This document shows positions 47,640 to 59,084 of a stretch of DNA of 64,000 nucleotides, one piece after another; the stretch's first letter is position 1, and every line of letters begins with the position of its first letter. The notes below the pieces were generated by a model. It was not told the DNA's origin. It saw only the letters and a program-made list of their open reading frames with translations, and did no database searches. The translations under genes and the position numbers were made by a program. The DNA is taken from NCBI RefSeq assembly GCF_018991925.1, contig NW_024737042.1, forward strand, positions 21,064,518 through 21,128,517, in the 5' to 3' direction. Source of the stretch: Homarus americanus. Lineage: Eukaryota > Arthropoda > Malacostraca > Decapoda > Nephropidae.

Positions 47640-49128
47640 CTTAAAGTAATTAACAAACTGAAGCTCATAAATCGCCTGGTCCAGACGAGGTATATGCTAG
47701 AATATTAAAAGAATGTAGAGATGAGTTGAGTAATCCATTAGCAGTTTTGATGTAATAAGCCATTAGAATTGCCTTAGTGCCAGAAGCTGAAACTGCAAAT
47801 GTAGTTCCACTAAAAAGGGTGATAAATCAATAGCATCAAATTACTGGGTCCCATTAGTCTCATTGGTCAATCATGTGCGTTGCTAGAGCCAATTATTGCC
47901 ACAAAATCAGGAAGCCACTTTGAAACATTCAACTTAATTCATTCTTCTCTACGGGGTTCAATGTAGGGACGTTTTTAGTCTCTGGCCAAATTTGCTTAGC
48001 TTTTTTTCTCAGAAGTATTTGAAGCGTAGATAATGATAAGTCATATGATATAATTTATTTAGATTTCAGTAAAGCATCTGATATCCCCAGAGAGAGATGA
48101 TAAGGGCATGCAGAAGCACATGGAATAGGTGGATCAGTATTAAAATGGATTAGGTCATGGTTAACTGGTAGGGTTTCAAAAGAGTCAGCATAAATGGATT
48201 AAAGTCAGACTGGGGTGCGGTCAAAAGCGGAGTTCCCCAGGGATCTGTATTAGGCCCTCTGCTGTTTGTTATATTCATTAATGATCTTGATTTAGGCATA
48301 ACTAGTTGGATTAGTAAATTTGCAGATGATACCAAAATGGGGAGAGTGATAAATTCAGACAGTGACTTTGAACACCTTCAAAGAGATCGAGATACCTTAC
48401 ATGAGTGGTCAGTAGACTGGCAAATGAATTTTAATACTGATAAATGCAAGGTACTACAGATAGGGAAGACGAATACAAACGTTAAGTATAAACTAGGTAA
48501 CACGGAAATAGAAAACTCAGTTTGTGAAAAAGATCTAGGTGTATTTGTTAGCAACGATTTGAAACCTAGAAAACAATGTATTAGCGTTCGCAACAAGGCA
48601 AACAGGATTCTTGGGTTCATATCTAGGTCTGTGAGTAACAGAACTGCTGACGTTATCTTGAAACTTTACCTAGCATTAGTGAGGCCACACATGGATTATG
48701 CGGTTCAGTTCTGGTGTCCTTATTATAGAATGGACATAGATTCTTTGGAGAGAGTACAAAGAAGAATGACAAAAATGATCCATAATATTAGAAACCTTCC
48801 ATATGAAGAAAGACTGAAAAGCTTAGGCTTACATTCATTAGAGAGGCGTAGAGTTAGGGGAGATATGATAGAGGTGTACAAGTGGGTAAGTGGGATTAAC
48901 AAGGGTAAAATGGAAGATGTTCTGAAGCTCAGTAATAACGAAATAACTAGAACAAATGGCTGTAAATTAGATAAATTCCGATTCAGAAAGGATATAGGCA
49001 AGCACTGGTTTGGTAATAGAGTTGTGGATATGTGGAATAGGCTACCGAGTGCTATAGTAGGATCGGGGACGCTAGGGAGCTTCAAGACGAAGTTGGATAG
49101 GCACATGGAAGTGCTGGGATGGGTGTGA
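47640..49128 (+). pseudogene. CR1 copy 3 reverse transcriptase
   Basis: The upstream part is shifted (SGVPQGSVLGPLLFVIFIND near 48229-48290). The last 263 codons (48337-49128) are open: MGRVINSDSDFEHLQ just after the FADDTK motif (about 48320), then LERVQRRMTKMIHNIR, SLERRRVRGDMIEVYKWVSG and GNRVVDMWNRLPSAIV. It ends at TGA 49126-49128. The intact 3' part against a broken 5' part is typical of LINE decay. Confidence 0.9.
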
Positions 49129-49199
49129 AAGGGATCTGCCCTGTATGGGCCAGTCGGCCTCCTGCAGTATCCCACTTTCTTATGTTCTTATGTTCTTAT

Positions 49200-49465
49200 A
49201 ATATCCGAGCAGGATGGGACTCGTAGCAACGGATTTAAGTTGGATAAGTTTAGGTTTATGAGGGAGGTAGGAAGGAACTGGTTCACAAATAAGGTAGTGG
49301 ACGAGTGGAACAAGCTTAGCAACTTTGTAGTAAGTGCTGGAACGCTGGAAAATTTTAAAAGGAGGATAGATAGATTTTTGTATGATAGAGAGTGGTATTA
49401 ACTCTCGACAGGAGCTGCCATGCACAGGCCAACCGGCCTATTGCAGACTCCTTATTTTCTTATGT
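49200..49465 (+). pseudogene. CR1 copy 2, 3' end
   Basis: Open from SEQDGTRSNGFKLDKFRFMR through NKVVDEWNKLSNFV to RRIDRFLYDREWY and TAA (49399-49401), then a 3' UTR with AGGCCAACCGGCC and a short TTTTCTTATGTT tail. It continues the sequence broken at 46328. Confidence 0.85.
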
Positions 49466-49790
49466 TAAAGAAGAAAACATGAAGTTCCCAAGCGCTTTCG
49501 TGTAATTCACATCTTCAGGGGTGAGTACAGACTAAGGAGAAGTACAAAACAAGGTATATATAAACAGAGAAGGGTGAGATCAAGTCCACAATGGTCAGGT
49601 ATTAGGTAATGACCCTACTAATCTTCAAAAAGCACAGAAACAGTCGGTAGTCAGGTCAGAGGGTATGCTGACCCAACCTTCTCACCTGGTTACAAATCTT
49701 CTTAATTACGAAATTATCCTGTTTGTAACCAGGTGAAATGGTTGGATCAGCTTACCCTCTGACCTGACTACCGACTGCTGCGGTGATTTG
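49466..49790 (-). repeat. Penelope-like element 3' tail
   Basis: The reverse complement matches the region after the GIY-YIG fragment at 58890-59060 (GTAACCAGGTGAGAAGGTTG, CTCTGACCTGACTACCGACTG). It continues into CTGAAGATGTGAATTACACG AAAG (minus strand, 49496-49518). 49700-49770 contains a second, inverted copy of the CTGACCTGACTACCGAC segment. Confidence 0.72.
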
Positions 49791-50019
49791 TGGACTTGAT
49801 CGATCCGATCCGATGGGATGGAGAGAAGAGAGCCTATTGGCTCAGGAAGATGGAAGACGGTGTAGGATGAAGGTAAAGGTTGGGAAGTGGGAAATAAAGA
49901 GGGAGATTGATAGCAGGTGGGCTGTCTACCTTGCGGTGACGAGGTTAAATCTGCCATACCTGCAGTTCATGTCCACTACAGCAAGGGAAGGAAAGCCAAG
50001 CTAATCTAAGCTAAGGTAG
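49791..50019. other. Unannotated DNA
   Basis: No recognised feature. Confidence 0.5.
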
Positions 50020-51849
50020 CTTATGGTGTTTGGGGAGGGGGACCCTCCGTGTCCTTTAAGTATTCTTCGTTTTTATTTCGTGTATATTGGTTCTGGTTCT
50101 GTGTTGTCAAATGTTATGCTCTTGGGCCACCAGTTGTGTGTTCTGGCATTGTCTTCTTGCATTAATTGTTGGAATATGGGGTCTTCTAGTTCTTGTAGTT
50201 TTTTCCATATTGCTAATGCTTGATTATGCGTTGTGATGTTGATTGTGGTTAGGTTATGTTCTGTGTGTAGCTCTCTGGAATTTGTTGTCTGAGTTTTGCT
50301 GCTCTTCTGAGTTTGTATTTTGAGTTTTTTTTATTTTGATATAATGTTAAGTGGAATTGGGGGATATTCCAGGTGTGGTCTGACTAGTGCTTTGTAAAGG
50401 TTGTTACGACCGGGTCGAATTTTTTTATTTTTTTTTATTTAACATGCTTCCATGTTGTACCATATTATTCCTGTAATAATGTGTTATATTTACTATTATA
50501 TAATCTAGTCACCTTACCTGTGCTGTTAAGGTTTTAACTGTTATTATTTCTTCAAGCCCATCTTATTTCTTCATTTAGTATTGTAACAAGCATTCTTTCT
50601 CTCTAACGACCATCTCCATCGATAAACGACCCACCGGCTGGAATTGGCCCTATATATATAGTGGTCCACCACCTGACGGTGTTGAGTCCAGTCCTCCCTG
50701 TCATTCAGTTCACATTGTTTTGAGTGACACTTGTCACCTGTTACTGATACTTAAATTTATTCCTGTGTTGTTCCTGTCGCCACCAATGTGGTATAGCAAT
50801 GTGAGTACCTATTTATGTCTCTTATGTGACCATCAGTGCTTGCTTAGTTACATTTAAGTAATTCATTGTTATTTCACGTTAGTTAATTTCAGTGTTAGTT
50901 TTTATATGTTTATGCAGTGTTAACGTAATCCAATGCTCTATTTTTATTCTTTTGATGTTTAGTATCATTTGTGTCTTAAAAGTTTCGATAGTGAATCAAT
51001 TTGTTGTGACAGCCTACGAGGATCTGTGTTGTATTAATACTTAATTTAATTAAATTTTTTAAGGTTTACTTTATTTATTCTTTTATTCCCTTTTAATTTA
51101 CTTCACTTACTTTTTGTTTGGTTACGCCTAGAACCTTGGATATTATAGTAAATTAAGAGACGGCGTAACAAGGTGTAGTTGTATATTGGTGTTTAGTTTG
51201 CGGAATCTTCTGAGTTTAGTTAGTTGAACCTTGGCTTTTGCAATTCTGTCTGTGATATGTGGTAGTATGCCGTTCCTTCTGATTTTGAGGCCGAGGATTT
51301 TCCCATTTTCTGCGTATGGAATGTTTTGATTGTTGACCATGATTAGGTAAGGTCTGGTTTTAGCTATGTGATTTATCTTCAGTTTTTGTGTGTTAGTTTT
51401 AATTTTTCATTTCCTTTCGAAATTGTTTATGGTTTCTATTTCTCGGCTAGTTCTGATTGCCATCATTTGTTTGGATTTCCCTGGGTAAGGTATAGTTTGT
51501 GTTACGTCGTCTGCTTATGCAATGTACTCTGAGTTTCTTAGTTTGGGCATGTCCGTTGTATATATGGTGTATAGTGTTGGTGATATGTTGCTACCTTGGG
51601 GTACTCCACTGTAGAGGGTGAAGTTTTGACCTATGTAGTTGTCGATGGTGAGTTTGCATTATCTGTTGTCAAGGAAATTGCAGAGGAGAGCCGTGATGTT
51701 GGGTGGCAAGTTGAGTTGAATGATCTTGTATTTGAGCCCTTTATGCCATTCTTTGTCGAAGACTCTGCTGACATCTCTGAGTACTATGTTACATTGGTTT
51801 CTGTTGCTGGCTGCATTTGCGATGGATTCATATATTAACGCTATTGCAG
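50020..51849 (-). pseudogene. LINE-A RT and C-terminal region
   Basis: 51659-51849 has TAIALIYESIANAASN and VLRDVSRVFDKEWHKGLKYK (motif A). Next come GVPQGSNISPTLYTIYTTDM (motif B, about 51600) and ADD preceded by a stop where F/Y is expected (about 51507). ILGLKIRRNGILPHITDRIA and KVQLTKLRRFRKL (51180-51300) are the post-RT region of Jockey-type elements. The solo LTR interrupts between 51170 and 50402. The rest to 50020 includes WKKLQELEDPIFQQLMQED. Confidence 0.82.
50402..51170 (+). mobile_element. Solo LTR of the element B family, TSD AGGT
   Basis: 769 bp, TGTTACGACCG...CGGCGTAACA, colinear with 8366-9171. It is flanked by AGGT at 50398-50401 and 51171-51174. It results from LTR-LTR recombination of a full element that had landed in LINE-A. 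Confidence 0.93.
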
Positions 51850-54800
51850 TAGGGTGTGTCATAGGAGGGAAGATCAGCTAAAACTAATGGCCCATCACTT
51901 TTTTGGTAGATTTTAGTGTATATAAACAGAAAATAATTTCAGTTTCAATATTTTGCAACCTTTTGCTAGATAAATTTTAGCGTGAAATTTATCGAAAATC
52001 TAACGTACAGCTGCATTAGTGCATTACAATTAAATAGTGAACATTGCTTTCTGACTTCATTCTTTAACAACCCAACTAACAATATTTTTTTCTGTTTCAG
52101 ATTCTGATGCATTTATAAGTTGATAATATTTGCGATGGCTGCTTGTGTCAGGACGAGGAACCAAAATCCAGCCATCTCAGTCACTATCTTGGGTCTGGGA
52201 GAGAGCTCCTGAAGTCGGAGTTGCCTACATTGAGAGATGCTTTGAGATACAGTGTTTTAATCAGGCAAATCAGTGAAAAGAACCAAAGAACTTACACAAA
52301 CAAAGACATTGCCAGTGATATGACCAAAGCTGTCTTGGCAGAGTACACTCTGGCTAACGCTCAGTTCAAGCCTCCAGTCATAACAAGTCAGAAGAAGATT
52401 AGTGAGAGACTGCTAGCCAGTTGGGAAAAGGCAAGAGATATCTCTCTTGGGAGAGGAAAACTTGCAGTTAAGGACAGCTTTGCCAAGCAACTGGACCAGT
52501 TATTTGACATAATTACTTGCAAGTGCCCAATTGTTCTCTGTCCTGAGTTTGGATGCGATCGTGACTGTAAATCCGAGGCCCACATCTCCTGTATTTGCAA
52601 GCGTGAACTGAAGATTCCTGTGATCGAACTGGCATTTGTCAAAGCACAGAGAGAAAGACTGGCAGTATAGGGGCTCTCATGATTTCTAGCCAAGATATTC
52701 CGGAGTCCAAGAGACAGGAGGCTGCCACAGAGAGACAGAAGAGGAGAAGAGTTGCCGAGGAAAAGAGACTTGAGAAGGCCCAGGGTGAGGTAAAAAAGGC
52801 CGATGATTGGAGTCAAGCTGATTCAGAGTTTAATGACTTCCCCATGGCTGATTCAGAGTGCTGACCAGGAGAATGGTGACTTTGTCCCTAACCCAGAAAA
52901 TAATGATCCCAAACCTTCCAGGCATAAGATTCGAAATAGGAAAGATATCCGAGCATAGCTCTGGCCAGCATGCGACACCACACTGGTCTCAGAGAAACTG
53001 CAGAGATAGCAACAGCTGCCTGGATTGACGGTGGTTTGATAACACCTGATGATGTTCACCTGGTGATAGATCATAACAAAGTAAGGAGAGCTCAGGAGAA
53101 ACTTATCAGTAACCTAGAAGAGGAGTTTGATAAGGGGATAAGAGAAAATGGAATCAATTGTTTGTTCTTTGATGGGAGAAGGGATGACACTAAAGTGTTC
53201 ATGAAAGTTGGAGATTCTGACAAGTTGTTCCCTGCCATGGTGAAGGAGGAACACTACTCCTGCTGCAGTGAACCAGGAGGGAAATATTTGTGGCATTTCA
53301 CTCCAGAGAAAGATGACATCAGGAAACCAGCTGAGATAGTGGCAGATAACATTGTGAACTGGCTCAGAGAGAGGAACGTAGACCAGACCCTGCAGGCCAT
53401 TGGAGGGGACAGCACCAACACGAACACAGGGTGGCAAGGGGGGGTCATACAGTGGATAGAGCGGAAGATTGGGAGGAAGCTGGTCTGGATTGTTTGTGAC
53501 CTCCACACCAACGAGTTGCCACTCAGACATCTGATCTAGGAGCTGGATGGCAAGACTCTTTCAAACAACAGATGGTCTGGTCCTCTTGGCAAGATGCTGG
53601 ACTCTGCCACTGAGTTAGAAATAAATCCGAGCTTTGAGAAAAAATCACAGTTGGCCCTCCACTCGTTGAGCTTGCACATACTGTCATTGACGACCTGAGT
53701 ACTGACCAGTACTATGGTTACATGATTTGCAGTGCCATCAAAACTGGGGTCATGCCTGATAGACTTGCTTACCTGCAGATAGGTCCAGTCTCACATTCTA
53801 GGTGGCTCACAACGGCTCTCAGGTTCTGCAGAATTTGGGTCGCTCATCATAAACTGAAAGGGAACCAGCTTCACAACCTGAGACTTATTGTCCAATTCAT
53901 CGTGAGTGTCTACTTGCCAAATTGGTTCAACACCAAGGTCAAGTCATCGTTCTCCGAAGGTCCGAGGCATGTTCTCTTCCAGCTTGAGCTCCTGAGGAGT
54001 CAGCCAAGGAAGGAGTGTTCAGGTGTGGAGCAGACTGTGAGAGATCTTCTGGTATGCTCATCCGAGGCAGTTCTGCAGACAATGCTCTGCAGTAAGGATG
54101 AGAGAGGAAGAGTGGCAGTCAAAAAGATCTTGGATGTAGAGACTTATGAAAGGAGGATCTGGGCATGACAGGAATCAGTGACAGATTCCTTCGGTCAGGA
54201 AGACTCCTGAAGTCAATCTAGGTGCCAAGACCCTCACAGATCTCATAGATCTGGATAACATCCAGGCTGGCAGTGAGCCCCCTCTTACCTGCAGCCTCAC
54301 CAATGTTCAAGTCAGAGCTTTCCTGGACAGCCCCATGCATGTCCCTGCCTGGCCCTCGCACACCCAGAGTATAGAGCGTTGTGTACAGCAAGTGAGCGAG
54401 GCCAGCAGTCACGTGTACAGCCAGGAGAGGAGGGAAGGCTACATCCGAGCTCAGGTGGTCAGCAGAGAGGTGATGAGTAGAAACAGAGCAAGAAAGACAT
54501 GTTCTCTATGGTGTGCAGCAACACCGGGTCGTAGTAGTAAAACCGGTTTTTGTATTTGATGATTTTCTAAAGGAATATTAAATTTAATAAATGTGTCAAG
54601 ATCATTCGTTTCACTATTCTGGATCATTTTCATCCTAATAAATTAACCTGATACATTTACTTTACTTTAAACAAGCTATTTAGTGGTGTTGGTAAAAGGG
54701 TGGGAATACTGAATTTTCATAAGATTTCAAGTTAAAAGTTACCTCGCAAAAAATAAAAACGTTTCAAATCTGAAGATATCACATGATTCTGCACATAGAA

Positions 54801-54871
54801 CTACATCATTAATACCATGGGCCGATTTTTCAAACTCAAAAAAAAAATTCGCCTCCGTATGACACACCCTA
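51850..54871 (+). mobile_element. DNA transposon with TIRs and 9-bp TSD, superfamily unresolved
   Basis: 3022 bp flanked by CTATTGCAG (51841-51849 and 54872-54880). The left end TAGGGTGTGTCATAGGAGG and the right end (reverse complement) TAGGGTGTGTCATACGGAGG are inverted repeats of about 20 bp. GTAG/CTAC at the border makes a 7-bp TSD an alternative reading. LINE-A coding resumes cleanly across the insert. It encodes one degenerate transposase. Confidence 0.88.
52134..54559 (+). pseudogene. Transposase-like protein of the 3.0-kb transposon
   Basis: The N-terminal part (52143-52670) has a shifted start, GRELLKSELPTLRDALRYS, and a Cys cluster CKCPIVLCPEFGCDRDCKSE (possible zinc site, about 52530). 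The middle frame (52970-53539) has LFFDGRRDDTKVF, EEHYSCCSEPGGKYLWHFTP, IGGDSTNTNTGWQGGVIQWI and CDLHTNELPLRHLI. The next (53722-54168) has GPVSHSRWLTTALRFCRIW and KSSFSEGPRHVLFQLELL. The C-terminus has PSHTQSIERCVQQVSEASSH. The Asp-rich DGRRD, the GGDST block, the C..H pair and the terminal Glu suggest an RNase H-fold DDE enzyme. This is a family I know only as unnamed arthropod/cnidarian proteins. At least four frame breaks. Confidence 0.72.
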
Positions 54872-54880
54872 CTATTGCAG

Positions 54881-55616
54881 TGTAGGTGCCTCGGTTTTTC
54901 CTAAAGCCGTGTTGTCTATGGTTGTATTTCTCTTCATACTCTAGGTGGTTTCTTAGTCTCTGGTTAATTATATTTTCAAGAATTTTCCCAGGTGTTTCGA
55001 GGAGTGAAATGGGTCTGTAGTTTTCTGCTTGTGTTGGGTTCTTTCCTTGCTTTGGAATGAGTCTTATTTTTTACTTTTTAAATTTGGATGGGAATAATTC
55101 GCTTGCTATTGATGCATTAAAGATGTCTGCAAGCTGTTTGATCATTGGTGGTGGTATGTCTTACAACACAGTTTTATTTATTTGACTTATTCCTGGCGAT
55201 TTATTCTTGAAGCTGGCAATTGTTTTTGTGATGTCATGTGTAGTTATTGGAGCAATTAGTGGGTCGTTATTATCTAACGCGTTGAGGTTGATTGTCCTGG
55301 ACTGTTGCCATTTGTCTGTGTTTTGGTTCAAGTGTGTTTCAACCACTTGTTCTGTTTCACTGCAGAAGTTTCGGTTGTCCTCATCCGTGAATTTGGTAGA
55401 TGTTGCTCCAGAATGTTCTGAATATTGGTTCCTTGAGATTAGGTTATGTAATCTTCTTGCCATTGTTGTCTATAAGGTAGCTGCTCTCCTCTGAGTTGGT
55501 TCCCATCAGATTTTTTATTTTAGTCTGAAAGGCTTTTGGGTTTCTGTAGTCTGCCTGTGTGTTGGCTATTAGCTGGTTCCATTTCTCGTTGTGTTTTACT
55601 TTGCATCCCTCTAGTA
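54881..55616 (-). pseudogene. LINE-A linker and RT N-terminal segment
   Basis: 55444-55616 continues from the endonuclease side (EGCKVKHNEKWNQLIANTQA, AFQTKIKNLMGTN). 55161-55463 has TVLPPM-type and ITKTIASFKNKSPGISQINK, the entry to RT motif 1. Then motif 2 is in another frame at 54900-55080. Frameshifts throughout. Confidence 0.75.
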
Positions 55617-58055
55617 CAGGGGTTCTTAACCTGGGGTCCATGGACCCCCAAGGGGTCCATGGATGGGCTTCAGGGGGTCCGTGAAGGTCAGATAAAAATT
55701 TAGTATGTATTTTTGGTTACTGAAGAAAACCAGTAAATCTGTAGGGTGGCATGGGATGCTACTGTACACGGTCAAGTAACATACAATCGTCATCGTCGTC
55801 AAGTTTTGACTTCTAGAATGGTTTCCCATTGAAAGAAATTAAAGAAAACATACCCTGCCACTGCTTATAGCGCTGACTGCTAAAAATCTCTGGTGGCCCA
55901 TGTTTACCATTTAAATTGGTAGCATAGTTCTCTGCACAACCGCCATCTTGAGCCACTCCACATTAAGTGCTTATTTCTCATTTTCCACGGTTTATCACGG
56001 CTTGGGAATCTTCTCATATACTGAGGGCGCTAGTATCTTCAAATACATACTTTTTCCTAAATATATTCAATTACCTATGGTTATGTTTTTGGTGAAGGTA
56101 GCGAAAGAGGGCCTTAGTTATTATTACTACAGCTGTACCAGCAGAGGTTGGAGACCTCCGACCGCCTTCTGACCACAATTTCAGAGTGTGGCTGAAGTGT
56201 GATGGGTGTACACAGTATGTGAATATGTATTTGTGAGTATGTGGGAGCATATGGTAAAAGGCGCGTGCGAGTGTTGTGAAAAACCAAGAACGGTTGGTGC
56301 GCTATATCTATTTGTTTTATCCATTTTTTACAACAAGTCTGTTATTATTTATTGGTCAAAGTTAGGGACTGGGTGCACATAGTTAGAGTAGGGATGCATA
56401 AATAGAGAGAGAATGGATAAAGTTACGGTCTGGGTGCGTCAGTAGGGTAGGAAAATACGAAGTCATCAGTCCGTATCATTCATATATTTTCTGAGGGGAA
56501 CCTTGAGAAATCCTTAATAATGCTACTGAAAATAGGGTTATCTGTCTGTCTCTCTGTCTGTCTGTAAAGGTTTGTCCGTCAGTCAGTCTGTCTGTCTGTC
56601 TGCCTGTCTATCTGTCGATCTATCTTTCTGTCGGTCGATCTGTCGTGCTTATTAATTTGTGCTCATTAGTTACTGCTTTCCATATAAATTACATAAAATT
56701 TTTTTGAGAAAGCTGGAACTTTACCAAAACTTGGATTTGCCCCAACACAAATGCCTTGTCTTGAAGCATCCTACAAGGTTGCTTATCACATTGCCAAGCA
56801 AAAGAAGCCATGTGCCCTGGAAATAGTCGAGCTGGTATGTGGCTTGGAGCAGAGGAAGAAAATTGCAGCAGTGCCTTTGTCAAATGACGTCATCCACTCT
56901 AGAATTATTGACATTTCTTCTAATAATCTGAAGCAAGTATTGGCAGCTACACCATTTCCGTTCAGCATGTAACTGGATGAAACTACTGACATCTCTCAGT
57001 GCAGCCAGCTCCTGGTTTTCGTCCGTTATATGCATGCTGATGCCATCAAAGAAGAATTCCTATTTTGTGAGCCCCTTTTGGAAACTACAAAGGCCATCGA
57101 CATCTTAGAAATGGTGAATAGTTTCTTTGCCAAGCAAAACTTCGACTGGGAAGAATAATCGTTGTACTCTGTGCACAGACGGAGCACCTGCGATGCTTGG
57201 CAACACATCTTGTTTTGCTGCTTTGGTGAAGAAAGAAGCTCCTCAGGTCATCGTGACCCATTGTTTTCTACATCGGCATGCATTGGCGTCAAAGACTCTG
57301 CCAGCAATTCTGAAAGAAGTCTTGTCTACTGGCGTGAAAGTCAACTTCATCAGAGACAGGGCTGTGAACCATCGCGTTTTCAAGAGGTTTTCTCAAGAAA
57401 TGGGAGCAGAATATGAAGTTCTTCTCTACCACACAGAAGTTCGCTGGCTTTCCAGAGGACAAATCTTGACGCGCTTGATTGAGCTTCGAGCAGAAGTTTC
57501 ACTTTTTTGAGAGAAAAAGAAAGCCCACTCTCAGAACAGTTTGACAGTGAGGAGTTCATTCATGGCTTGGCCTACTTGGCGGATATTTTTGGCCATATGA
57601 ATGAGGTGAATCTTGCGATTCAAGGCCCTGGAGTCACCATTATGGATGCTGCTGAAAGACTGCAAGCTTTTCTGGCCAAGCTGCCATTGTGGAAGAGGAG
57701 GTTGGAGGCAGACAACTATGCAATCTTTCCAAAGTTAGAGGAAGTGCTTCTGCAGAATGGAACCGAGAGTGACAAGGCCCTGTCAATTTCTCTGCAGGCA
57801 GAATTCTGCAGACATCTGGATACTCTGCAGAACTCTTTCAAAGGTTACTTCTGCTCAGGTGACCTTAAAGTTGAAACATGGATTCGTAATCCTTTCCATG
57901 CCGACATAAGCAATGAATTTTCAATAAAATATAGCATATTCATTACATGCAAAGTTGTGTTTACGTGCTTATGTGCATTTTTCTAGGGAGGGGGTCCATA
58001 GCTTTCACCAGATTCTCAAAGGGTTCCCTGACTCAATAAAGGTTAATAACCACTG
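55617..58055 (+). mobile_element. hAT transposon (ZBED/SCAND3-like), 8-bp TSD
   Basis: 2439 bp flanked by CTCTAGTA (55609-55616, 58056-58063). Ends are CAGGGGTTCTTAACC and, in reverse complement, CAGTGGTTATTAACC, a 15-bp TIR with two mismatches and the classic hAT CAG...CTG form. It encodes a degenerate hAT transposase. Confidence 0.93.
56690..57990 (+). pseudogene. hAT transposase, ZBED5/SCAND3-like
   Basis: EASYKVAYHIAKQKKPC is followed by a stop at about 56970, then LDETTDISQCSQLLVFVRYM (first catalytic Asp region) and FLFCEPLLETTKAIDILE. After a frameshift near 57150 come CTDGAPAMLGNTSCFAALV (second Asp), VTHCFLHRHALASKTLP (the C..H motif) and EVLLYHTEVRWLSRGQILTR (the conserved R-W). 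57507-57986 carries FAxxxLNxxLQG-like helices and EEVLLQNG. The order matches domesticated vertebrate ZBED5/SCAND3 and their parent hAT elements. The N-terminal BED finger is not visible upstream. Three frame breaks. Confidence 0.9.
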
Positions 58056-58063
58056 CTCTAGTA

Positions 58064-58685
58064 GTTCTTCTTTAAGATTTCTATATAATGCAGTGATGTG
58101 TGGGCTCCAGCCATATGTTTTTATAAATTCATGTAGGTTGGTGAACCTGGTTTGGATGATTTTTTTCTTCGTGTGTTAGTTGTGCATATGGTAGTGTGCA
58201 ATATGTTGTTTTTGGGATGTTGTTTTTCATGGCTGTTGTGATTTTCGAATACCAGGTTTCTATGGCAATATCGATCTCGTTGGTGTTTTTGTTGTGGAGA
58301 GTTAGTGTTTCGTCGGTGTTGAGAGCTGTTTTGAAACTTTCCCAGTTAGCTCTATTAAATGAATATTTTGGTGTCGAGGGAATTTGTATTGGTGATGCGG
58401 AAATAGTTGCTATTATGGGTATGTGATCACTGGGGCTGGCGGGTCCAAGTTTTATGTGTGTGTAAAAATGATGATGTCTGTTTGTCAGAATTATGTCGGG
58501 ATTCCCAGAGTGTCCCGGTGTTATGAATGTTTGAAAGTCTGGGCCTAGGTGTGTAATGCTGCCTTGCTCAATTAGGTTGTGCAGTACTACTCCAGCGGGG
58601 TTTCTGTTGTGATGTCCAAGGGTTGGGTGTAGAGAGTTCAGATCGCCTAGAAAGTATGCCGGGCTGTTTCGCCTGGTAATATTGA
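58064..58685 (-). pseudogene. LINE-A endonuclease C-terminal part
   Basis: Minus strand, several frames: AYFLGDLNSLHPTLGHHNRN, VVLHNLIEQGSITHLGPDF, DIILTNRHHHFYTHIKLG, PASPSDHIPIIATIS (the SDH catalytic motif of APE endonucleases), then NRANWESFKTALN. 5' truncated at the boundary with the palindrome at 58686. Confidence 0.82.
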
Positions 58686-58772
58686 GGAGGCATTACCCCA
58701 GTCAATGCAATGCTTGTTATCCCTCAAATGAACAAACGGAGCATTGCATTGACTGGGATAATGCCTCCTCAC
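58686..58772. repeat. Perfect-stem palindrome at a Penelope/LINE boundary
   Basis: GAGGAGGCATTACCCCAGTC at 58686 pairs with GACTGGGATAATGCCTCCTC ending at 58771. Arms are about 31 bp with one mismatch and a 25-base loop. The right arm is the coding strand of a GIY-YIG domain, so the left arm is an inverted duplicate of element sequence. Confidence 0.85.
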
Positions 58773-59075
58773 TATTACTTTATAATTCAATTGACAGTAG
58801 GAACATTATAGAATCCAGTCTCATTAAACATACCGAATCCGTCAACATGAATTTGAGTAATGGTATGTACAAACTAGATAATTTCGTAATTAAGAAGATT
58901 TGTAACCAGGTGAGAAGGTTGGGTCATCTTACCCTCTGACCTGACTACCGACTGCTGCTGTGTTTTTGAAGATTAGTAGGGTCACTGCCTAGTGACCGGA
59001 CCATTGAGGACTTGATCTCACCCTCCTCTACTGTATATATATGCCTTGTTATGTATAACTAGAACAAGTTAAGAT
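58735..59075 (+). pseudogene. Penelope-like GIY-YIG endonuclease C-terminus and 3' region
   Basis: TEHCIDWDNASSLLLYN, then SRNIIESSLIKHTESVNMNL (the R...E-S helix of the GIY-YIG fold with the catalytic Glu) and GMYKLDNFVIKKICNQ. The 3' flank GTAACCAGGTGAGAAGG and CTGACCTGACTACCGACTG recurs at 49466-49790. RT and the N-terminal GIY-YIG half are missing. Confidence 0.82.
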
Positions 59076-59084
59076 TCCAGATCA

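Larger units (their letters stand above)
46331..49199 (+). mobile_element. CR1 LINE copy 3, nested inside copy 2
   Basis: 2.87 kb from the start of the endonuclease domain to a tail of about three TTCTTATG units (49176-49199). It is the longest CR1 in the window. The junctions carry CTCTTATA on the left and TTCTTATA on the right, so the TSD merges with the tail repeat. Confidence 0.85.
50020..58685 (-). mobile_element. Jockey-like LINE (LINE-A), interrupted three times
   Basis: Minus-strand segments 58064-58685 (endonuclease), 54881-55616 (linker and RT start), 51171-51849 (RT) and 50020-50401 (C-terminus) read as one element once the solo LTR (50402-51170), the DNA transposon (51850-54871) and the hAT element (55617-58055) are set aside. 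Each insert carries TSDs, and LINE coding resumes directly across each junction. The 5' end is truncated within the endonuclease. Confidence 0.88.

Noticed and set aside
49466..49530. Annotation of the CTGAAGA/GAAA motif as a bona fide ribozyme gene
   Set aside because: Stem III and a cleavage site could not be identified, so it is reported only as a finding.
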